A DNA stretch of 11,017 bases, taken from NCBI GenBank assembly GCA_020446285.1, contig JAGREZ010000301.1, positions 1 through 11,017 on the forward strand, written 5' to 3'. The translations under genes were made by a program, and so were the position numbers. Under the pieces are notes generated by a model, which searched no databases, was not told the origin of the DNA, and worked only from the letters and a program-made list of their open reading frames with translations. This document shows positions 5,611-11,017 of the stretch, one piece after another. The DNA comes from Geminicoccaceae bacterium (lineage in GTDB: Bacteria > Pseudomonadota > Alphaproteobacteria > Geminicoccales > Geminicoccaceae). Within the stretch, counting starts at the first letter, position 1, and each line of letters starts with the position of its first letter.

Positions 5611-7425
5611 TTAAACATGCACCGATTGCCGCAGCTCCTGGATTGAACTCTGCGGAACCAGGAATTCAGCAGATCGCACCTTCGCCCACGTGTCCGCACG
5701 CTTCGCCACCTCCGAAATCTGCCGGCCCGGGGCGATCCTGTTGAACTCGGCGTTCACGACGACTGCCCAGTCCCGGAGCAGGTCCCGCAGACCCGCAGAA
5801 ATCCCTTGCCGCATCCAGATCTGCTCGAGGTCGAGCCGATCACCAAGTCGATCGGCGACTACCGATACGACGTAGGTCGCTATGTTGACCCATCCCTGGC
5901 GAAACACCTCCTTTGCTTCCTTCGTCTTGATCATGCTCTCGATTGCCTTGAACAGAATGACCTTGGCGATCATCGTCCGATACCAGCGGGCATCGAGCGG
6001 GCTGGGCACAATGGTCGGATCGTCATCGAGAGCAGCCATGAAGGCCGCGAAGTTCTTCTCGCCAGCCATGGCGACCTGGTTCGGCTTGCAGCGCCATGCT
6101 TCGTGGTATTTGGCGATGTCATTCTTGGTCAGCTTGCGTTTCGGCGGGATCATCTCCTTCAGGTTTCGCCTCTTCGCCGGTGTAGTACCTTCTCTCAGCA
6201 GCATGACATTGTAGGCACCAGCTGCACGCTCGTAGAACCATCTCGTCGCGCCGTCGGGGCACCAGGTTTCATTCGCGAGTTTCTCGAGTTCCCGATGGAA
6301 CGGGCGGTTTGCCGACAGGTCGGACATCTTCACCGTGTTCTGACTGTTCGCATAGCGGGAGACCTTGCTGATCAGTCTCTCTCTGACTTCATCCTCGGAA
6401 CCCTTGAGGATGATGATCTTTGCCGGGACCATGACATGGCTGAGATCGATGGTGCGATCGTCGCGGGATGAGAAGTAGATGGTCGAGGTCGTCTGGCCGC
6501 CGTTCACGATCTGCAGACCCTTCAGGAAGGACAGGCCCAGATTCCCGTCCTCGGTCCGCTCGAAGGCTGCAGCGTCGCAGACAAGCACGAGGCCATTGTT
6601 GAAAGCCAGAAAGTGCTCCGGTTCCTTTCGCAGTGTTTCGACGATGCCCTTGTTGACCGCGCGCTTGTTCCCCAGAAAGGTGCGGATGTTGGCTTCGAGC
6701 AGCATGGTCCCATAGCGCAGATAGAGATCCCGGATGAGCTGCCCGGGAATGACCGCAAGGGCGTACTCGTAGTCAGCATCAGGGTCCGGGACGTGAACGC
6801 AGGGGAGCGCCCGTCCGATCGACTGGACAAAACTGATCGCCAGTTCGTCTCGCGGCTTGCCCTCGGTGTGGCGGAACAGCCTCTCCATGTCCATGGCCTC
6901 AACGGCCACCATCTTCTGGTGAACCTCCTTGTTCGAGAACCGTTTCGTCCTGGTCTTGCCATCGGTGATCACGAAAACGCGAAGTCGGTCGATATCACCC
7001 CAGCGCGAACGAATGGTTGCTACCAGGTTCCTGACCGGATGAGTCGGATCGATCCTTGCGTCGAGCTTGCCGCTGGCCGCACGAAAGAGAAAGCGAACCC
7101 CCTCGCTTGCAGTTGCCGTGGCATCCGAGTCCCTGAGATCGTTCAGCTCCTCGAGCCCGAAATAGTGGGTCACAAAGAGGTCAAGAGCCGTTTCATCAGA
7201 GCTGAGCGCATAGCCGGTAATGCGGAGTTTCGCGTTGCCGACCTTTCCGCTCCAGTGGCAAACGGTTGGGGCCTCGCAGATCCCGGTTTCTGCGACATGC
7301 TCCATGACCATTTCCGCAAACACGAGCTCATCCGAAGGAAAGGGACCTTCGCCAGCCTCTACCCGCTCGGCGATGATGGTCTGCAGGTCTGAACGAAAGT
7401 TGCGGTGAAATTCTTCGAGGCTCAT
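5611..7425 (-). CDS. AIPR family protein (abortive infection phage resistance), last gene of an Mza-type defence operon
   Basis: The 604-residue protein carries the conserved AIPR (PF10592) features: FLAFNNGLVLVCD at 272-284, LKGLQIVNGGQTTSTIYFS at 301-319, and ANSQNTVKMSDLSANRPFH at about 359-377, followed by RWFYER at 395-400. The N-terminal part includes ITGYALSSDETALDLFVTHY (69-88), which resembles the strand region of nuclease-like folds in this family; that reading is tentative. AIPR proteins were first linked to abortive phage infection and recur in Z1/DUF4420 defence operons, but their biochemical activity is not settled here. ATG 7425 lies one base after the TGA of the upstream nuclease gene, so translation is likely coupled. 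The stop is TAA at 5613-5611. In the Mza naming this would be the last component (mzaE, from remembered gene order). Confidence 0.9.
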   Translation of the reverse strand: MSLEEFHRNFRSDLQTIIAERVEAGEGPFPSDELVFAEMVMEHVAETGICEAPTVCHWSGKVGNAKLRITGYALSSDETALDLFVTHYFGLEELNDLRDSDATATASEGVRFLFRAASGKLDARIDPTHPVRNLVATIRSRWGDIDRLRVFVITDGKTRTKRFSNKEVHQKMVAVEAMDMERLFRHTEGKPRDELAISFVQSIGRALPCVHVPDPDADYEYALAVIPGQLIRDLYLRYGTMLLEANIRTFLGNKRAVNKGIVETLRKEPEHFLAFNNGLVLVCDAAAFERTEDGNLGLSFLKGLQIVNGGQTTSTIYFSSRDDRTIDLSHVMVPAKIIILKGSEDEVRERLISKVSRYANSQNTVKMSDLSANRPFHRELEKLANETWCPDGATRWFYERAAGAYNVMLLREGTTPAKRRNLKEMIPPKRKLTKNDIAKYHEAWRCKPNQVAMAGEKNFAAFMAALDDDPTIVPSPLDARWYRTMIAKVILFKAIESMIKTKEAKEVFRQGWVNIATYVVSVVADRLGDRLDLEQIWMRQGISAGLRDLLRDWAVVVNAEFNRIAPGRQISEVAKRADTWAKVRSAEFLVPQSSIQELRQSVHV

Positions 7426-7426
7426 G

Positions 7427-8431
7427 TCAATCCAGTCCCAATTCGACGATCAAGTCCGGAAGTCCGATCGAGGGAACTTCGAGCGCGTCAAGGTCGAGTA
7501 CATAGGCAGCTGAGCGGATGGCAGCCGGAAGTGCAGCGCGCGTGAGACGCGGCATGCCACCTTCCACGCGGAGTACCCTCGCGTCCTTCAATGTCAATGT
7601 GCGCCCGTAGAGTGCTGCATGCTCGTCGAGATATCCCATCACCATGAGAAGCGCTTCGAATCCGCGTTGCACTCCGGCCGCTCCGAACCTCTCCCGGAGT
7701 TTCGTCACAAGACCGACGAGCGAGATCCCATCGGGGTTTTCCTCGAAGCGGAAGGCGCACAGGAAGATGGGCGCCCGGTCACCATCCAGCTGCTCGATGC
7801 TGTTGATCCGCGCGAGGAAGCTGCCGGTCCGGTCCGTGCTCTTCACCTCTGCAGCACCCCTCCGAATGTGGAAATCTTGCGCCGCCCGCAACGGTCCCTG
7901 CCAGCAGTCGAGAGCACCCGCCCCAAGGGAAGTGTCCGCCAGCAATCCGAGCATCCAGAGCTCGCCGAGCAGACCGATCTGCGCGTCGGACGAAAGAGGG
8001 CGGTGCGTTCGAGCCATGAAAGCCTGCCACTCCCTGACCCGCTCAAGGAAGACCTTCATAACGTCGCGGCCCGCGCTGTTGGCTGCAGTTTCCAGAGTTC
8101 TCAAGACATCCACGACCATGATGGCAAAGATGTCGGGTGAACCCTCTCGCCGCCTGGCGAGAGCAATCGCCGTCTTGCCTGCGAATATGGCCTGATCCTT
8201 GATGCAGGAGACGTCGAAGCCCTTGCCTTCAGGAAGCCTTGCCGGATTCATCGGCCACGACCCCGGAAAGGAGACGATCAGCGCTTCCCGTCCGAACGGA
8301 AAGTGACAACCCGCCTCGATCGAGACGGCGCCCATATCGGTGAGATATACAAATCGCCAATCTTCCGCCGCTTCCTGTCGCGCGAGTGCTCGCCAGACAC
8401 AAGCAATCCCCTCTTCAGTCCACCCAGTCAT
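7427..8431 (-). CDS. PD-(D/E)XK motif protein (DUF4420), putative nuclease of an Mza-type defence operon
   Basis: I place the start at ATG 8431 (MTGWTEEGIACVWRAL, 334 residues), which overlaps the end of the helicase gene by 17 bases. A G-rich run lies 5-12 bases upstream and could act as a ribosome binding site. A longer frame from 8539 would add 36 low-complexity residues encoded wholly inside the helicase gene. The family (PF14390) is a PD-(D/E)XK nuclease fold; the expected residues are visible as LLGELWMLGLL (Glu157), AAQDFHI (Asp186) and GAAEVKSTD (Glu195, Lys197). All core residues are present, so DNA cleavage is plausible, with the neighbouring Z1 helicase probably supplying loading or translocation. 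It ends one base before the AIPR start. By remembered gene order it would be mzaD. Confidence 0.88.
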   Translation of the reverse strand: MTGWTEEGIACVWRALARQEAAEDWRFVYLTDMGAVSIEAGCHFPFGREALIVSFPGSWPMNPARLPEGKGFDVSCIKDQAIFAGKTAIALARRREGSPDIFAIMVVDVLRTLETAANSAGRDVMKVFLERVREWQAFMARTHRPLSSDAQIGLLGELWMLGLLADTSLGAGALDCWQGPLRAAQDFHIRRGAAEVKSTDRTGSFLARINSIEQLDGDRAPIFLCAFRFEENPDGISLVGLVTKLRERFGAAGVQRGFEALLMVMGYLDEHAALYGRTLTLKDARVLRVEGGMPRLTRAALPAAIRSAAYVLDLDALEVPSIGLPDLIVELGLD

Positions 8432-11017
8432 TGAGCCCCCCCCACAGCACGCTGTTGGCGATGTATCTGGAGTTGGAGACTCTTCTCTCGGAAGTACTTG
8501 ACGGAAAACTGATTGCCCAGGCGACGACGGGATCGGCATCCTTCAGTTCATCGACATCCGCGCCCTCGGGGTCGAGCAGATAGAGCAGGAGCAGGCCGCG
8601 TTCCCGACGAGCCGGAATGCCCGCTTCGGTGACTCCTTCTCCGAGTACATAGCGGATCTGTGGACCTCTCGGTTCGGATGGCAGCCCCTTGCCTTCGTTT
8701 CGATCCGCGTCGTTACGCCAGGTCTTCTGGCTGAGATCGAGCGCCGCCTTCCATTCCGCCTCGGTCAGATCGATGGCCTGATCGCGAGGTGAGATCAGGG
8801 TCTTGATCGAGTATCGATCCGAATGTTCGGTCGTGCGCTTGCGCTGGAGCATGTTGACCGAACGACCGCCGGCATTGCGGTGCCGGTCGTCCGGACCACT
8901 GTCCTTTCCGATCAGCGCGACGGTCCAGCCCGTGAGCTCGCGATCCTTGTTCATCTCCTCGATGAAGTCCGCAATCAGCGGACTCATTATCCTGAAGCTG
9001 GCGGAGTGGGTCCGGTAGTCCCGCAGAAACGAGATGACGTTCAGGGCTGGCACATTCCGCCAGAGGTGCCCGTTCCACTTCTGACCTTGCGGAACGAAAT
9101 GCTGATCGTTCAAATCCATCGACGGACCGAGCGCGCTGATGAACCGATCCGTAGCATTGAAGTTTGCAGCGATGTCTTCCTTGCGATTGGAAAACACGAT
9201 GGTCTGCAGAAGGTCGCCCGAATAGGTCAGCTGCATCGCGCGAGCGTTTCTCATCTTGGCTCGAGAGGTTACCGTCAGCACGGAATGCGATTTCACCCGT
9301 AGACCGAACTGTTTTGGTGTGGCACCGGCCGCTACCATGTTGTCAAACTCCTGGCGGAGCTCTTCTGCGGCATCGGCGATATGGCCAAACCACTCCACCA
9401 TTTCCTGCGATGTGTAGAGACGGCAGGCATCGAGGTAGCCGTCGCGGTAGCCGAACCATCGCCCCATCTGCATGAGCGTGTCGTACATGCGTGCGGTTCG
9501 AAGAAAATAGCTCGTGCAGAGCCCCTCGAGCGTCAGACCACGCGCCAGCTTGTCGCCGCCGATGGCAATCACCTTGAGGCCGGTGCCGTCATTTTCGGCG
9601 TAGTCGAGAGCATCCTTGGCAGTGCCGTTGATCTCGCGAACGCGAATGTCGGACAGGACGTCGGGGAGGACGGCACGAATGTCTGCCCACGAAAAGTCCT
9701 CGAGAGTCTCGCCCTCGATGAGGGCGGAACGGATGCGCAGCATCCCTGGCAGAAAGGTCTCCTGGTACTCCGTGCGCATGGACGCCTCGATGGCTTCGAG
9801 TTCGATGCCGCGGAGGAAACGGCCCTTCAGATCCCGCACATATTCCGCGACCTGATTGACGACGGCGTTCTGTACCGAGGTGAAGCGGGTAACGTGGATG
9901 AGCATCGAGCAGTGTTTGCTGCCCTGTCCGCGCAACTTCCTGATGGCGCAGGCGTAGACAAAGGAGCGGATCGCCTCCGCGAGCGAGTCGGGCACACAAT
10001 CCTTCCCCTGCCATCGCGGCCGGCAGCCGTTCTTGTGTCGTGGTGGCATCCACGGCTGGAACTCGTCGTCCGACAACGGGCGCACCAGAGGCAGGTCTTC
10101 GGGCGTGCTTGAAGCTGATCCGAAGACGCGACCTGGCCCGACATAGTTCGATGGCGCCGCAAGGCTGGTGATGAAAGCTGCGGGGAAGAGGTCCGGTCCG
10201 TGCTCCTGAGTCTCCCCGCGGTCATGAATGAAGATGTTCGCAAAGGGTGTCGCCGTGTAGCCTACATATGCCTTCCGCGAGAAATGGTGGAGGATCGACC
10301 GGATCAATCTGTTGATTGTCCTGGGTTCATGTTCGAGATCCGGGTTGCCGGACTCGTCCACGACATCTTCACCGGTATCGACGGATCCGTGATCGGACTC
10401 GTCGTCGATCACCAGCAGCGGCAGGTTGGTGACGAGTTTGCGACCTGTTTCGGGGTCGACGTGATTGGCTACACGGTTGCGGATCCAGTGCAGCAGACGG
10501 TCCAGTACCGTCTTGTTCTTCTTGACTACGAACAACCACGGTCGCTGTTCCGGGCTGATGTTCATCTTCGCCGCAACAGCCGTATTGAAATCGCCCTTGT
10601 CGCTCCGGTTTGTTGCAGCGTTGGGACGGACCGACATGTCCTTGTCGATCAGCCCCACCCCTACTGCCGGCAGCTCGTCAGCATCCGCGATGGTGGCAAA
10701 ACCGAGGAACCCCTCGTCCAGGCGAATCTGGGTCTGTGCTCTCAGGTTGTTATGCAGGCCGGCCAGCACGATGATGATCTTGTAACCGGCGTCGGCAGCC
10801 TTGCATATCAGCCCGGTATAGTTACCTGTCTTCCCCGACTGAACGTGGCCCACGACCAGTCCGCGACGATCCCATGCGCCTTCCCGGGTCGGATCCTCGA
10901 GCTGTGAAAGGACTTCGTCGGTGGCGACGTCGAGGGCGTCGAGGGCCGTCCAGGGGATGCGCGCTTCCATGTACTCCGAGTAGCGCTGCCAATAGGTCCA
11001 GCCCTTCTTCCTTTCTG
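8415..11017 (-). CDS. Z1-domain superfamily 2 helicase/ATPase (5' end outside window), Mza-type defence
   Basis: Visible motifs, numbered from the internal ATG at 10970, are Walker A GHVQSGKT (41-48), Walker B LLVIDDESDH (185-194), motif III YTATPFANIFI (238-248), GGDKLARGLTLEGL (471-484) and the arginine-finger region QMGRWFGYRDGY (501-512). These define the Z1 (PF10593) helicase class found in restriction and antiphage operons. The frame stays open upstream of ATG 10970 and still reads like the family (KKGWTYWQRYSEY), so the true start lies beyond base 11017 and the 10970 start is too short. The C-terminus (WGGLNDWVD) overlaps the next gene, and eight consecutive G on the coding strand (8443-8436) encode part of it. 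Likely job: ATP-driven DNA remodelling or translocation feeding the nuclease partner. By remembered order it would be mzaC. Confidence 0.92.
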   Translation of the reverse strand, partial: ERKKGWTYWQRYSEYMEARIPWTALDALDVATDEVLSQLEDPTREGAWDRRGLVVGHVQSGKTGNYTGLICKAADAGYKIIIVLAGLHNNLRAQTQIRLDEGFLGFATIADADELPAVGVGLIDKDMSVRPNAATNRSDKGDFNTAVAAKMNISPEQRPWLFVVKKNKTVLDRLLHWIRNRVANHVDPETGRKLVTNLPLLVIDDESDHGSVDTGEDVVDESGNPDLEHEPRTINRLIRSILHHFSRKAYVGYTATPFANIFIHDRGETQEHGPDLFPAAFITSLAAPSNYVGPGRVFGSASSTPEDLPLVRPLSDDEFQPWMPPRHKNGCRPRWQGKDCVPDSLAEAIRSFVYACAIRKLRGQGSKHCSMLIHVTRFTSVQNAVVNQVAEYVRDLKGRFLRGIELEAIEASMRTEYQETFLPGMLRIRSALIEGETLEDFSWADIRAVLPDVLSDIRVREINGTAKDALDYAENDGTGLKVIAIGGDKLARGLTLEGLCTSYFLRTARMYDTLMQMGRWFGYRDGYLDACRLYTSQEMVEWFGHIADAAEELRQEFDNMVAAGATPKQFGLRVKSHSVLTVTSRAKMRNARAMQLTYSGDLLQTIVFSNRKEDIAANFNATDRFISALGPSMDLNDQHFVPQGQKWNGHLWRNVPALNVISFLRDYRTHSASFRIMSPLIADFIEEMNKDRELTGWTVALIGKDSGPDDRHRNAGGRSVNMLQRKRTTEHSDRYSIKTLISPRDQAIDLTEAEWKAALDLSQKTWRNDADRNEGKGLPSEPRGPQIRYVLGEGVTEAGIPARRERGLLLLYLLDPEGADVDELKDADPVVAWAISFPSSTSERRVSNSRYIANSVLWGGLNDWVD
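8436..8443 (-). repeat. G8 homopolymer at the helicase/nuclease gene overlap
   Basis: Eight C on the plus strand (eight G on the coding strand) lie five bases before the nuclease ATG and in the last codons of the helicase (TGG GGG GGG CTC). With seven G the helicase frame would read GGC TCA ATG ACT and continue into the nuclease frame. Confidence 0.8.

Noticed and set aside
6613..7392. 259-residue plus-strand frame opposite the AIPR gene
   Set aside because: It is antisense to well-conserved AIPR motifs and is a typical shadow in GC-rich DNA.
8432..8539. Upstream extension of the nuclease gene to 8539
   Set aside because: The 36 extra residues are Pro/Ser/Gly-rich and encoded antiphase inside the helicase gene; ATG 8431 fits the family start.
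9381..10112. 243-residue plus-strand frame opposite the Z1 helicase
   Set aside because: It is antisense to helicase motifs and has no recognisable domain or start signal.
8415..10970. Helicase gene starting at ATG 10970 as a complete protein
   Set aside because: The frame continues to the window edge with family-like residues (GWTYWQRY), so 10970 is an internal methionine.
1..11017. CRISPR array, tRNA, rRNA, integrase or insertion sequence
   Set aside because: I saw no regularly spaced repeat-spacer unit, tRNA-like arms, transposase or integrase motifs anywhere in the window.

Overview
The window looks like an accessory, mosaic region of a GC-rich proteobacterium. The codon use, the sugar ABC permeases and the general composition suggest an alphaproteobacterium, possibly Rhizobiales, but no ribosomal or other phylogenetic marker is present, so this is inference. 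Three unrelated blocks lie side by side, and at least one join between blocks cuts through genes.

Block 1 (1-2029, minus strand) is the 3' part of an Rhs polymorphic-toxin gene. YD repeats and the RHS core are GC-rich. At about 770-780 the DNA turns AT-rich and encodes a Tlde1/DUF2778-type, L,D-transpeptidase-like toxin domain with candidate catalytic His526 and Cys536. An overlapping membrane-protein gene starts at 318 behind a well-spaced GGTGA site and is still open at base 1. It is the natural candidate for the cognate immunity protein.

Block 2 (about 2007-4258, plus strand) is the remnant of a carbohydrate ABC importer operon. It holds the C-terminal part of a solute-binding protein, a strong intergenic stem-loop, and two MalF/MalG-type permeases. 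The Rhs gene and the binding-protein gene both lose their 5' ends at the same place, near 2007-2030. The second permease has a TGA at codon 9 of its expected reading frame, and no ATPase gene follows. The operon is probably non-functional or decaying.

Block 3 (4259-5502, plus strand) is a structured leader with phased TCGGGTAT repeats, followed by a Fic-family AMPylase-type protein. The protein carries its own inhibitory motif and a C-terminal winged helix.

Block 4 (5611-11017, minus strand) is a tightly packed three-gene operon: a Z1-domain superfamily 2 helicase/ATPase (5' end outside the window), a PD-(D/E)XK (DUF4420) nuclease-like protein, and an AIPR protein. This set matches the known Mza-type antiphage arrangement (MutL-like ATPase, Z1, DUF4420, AIPR), whose remaining genes would lie beyond base 11017. 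An eight-G run at the helicase/nuclease overlap is placed so that loss of one G would fuse the two reading frames.

Together the window combines an interbacterial toxin cassette, a Fic enzyme and a phage-defence operon around a broken metabolic operon, as expected of an island that gains and loses cassettes.
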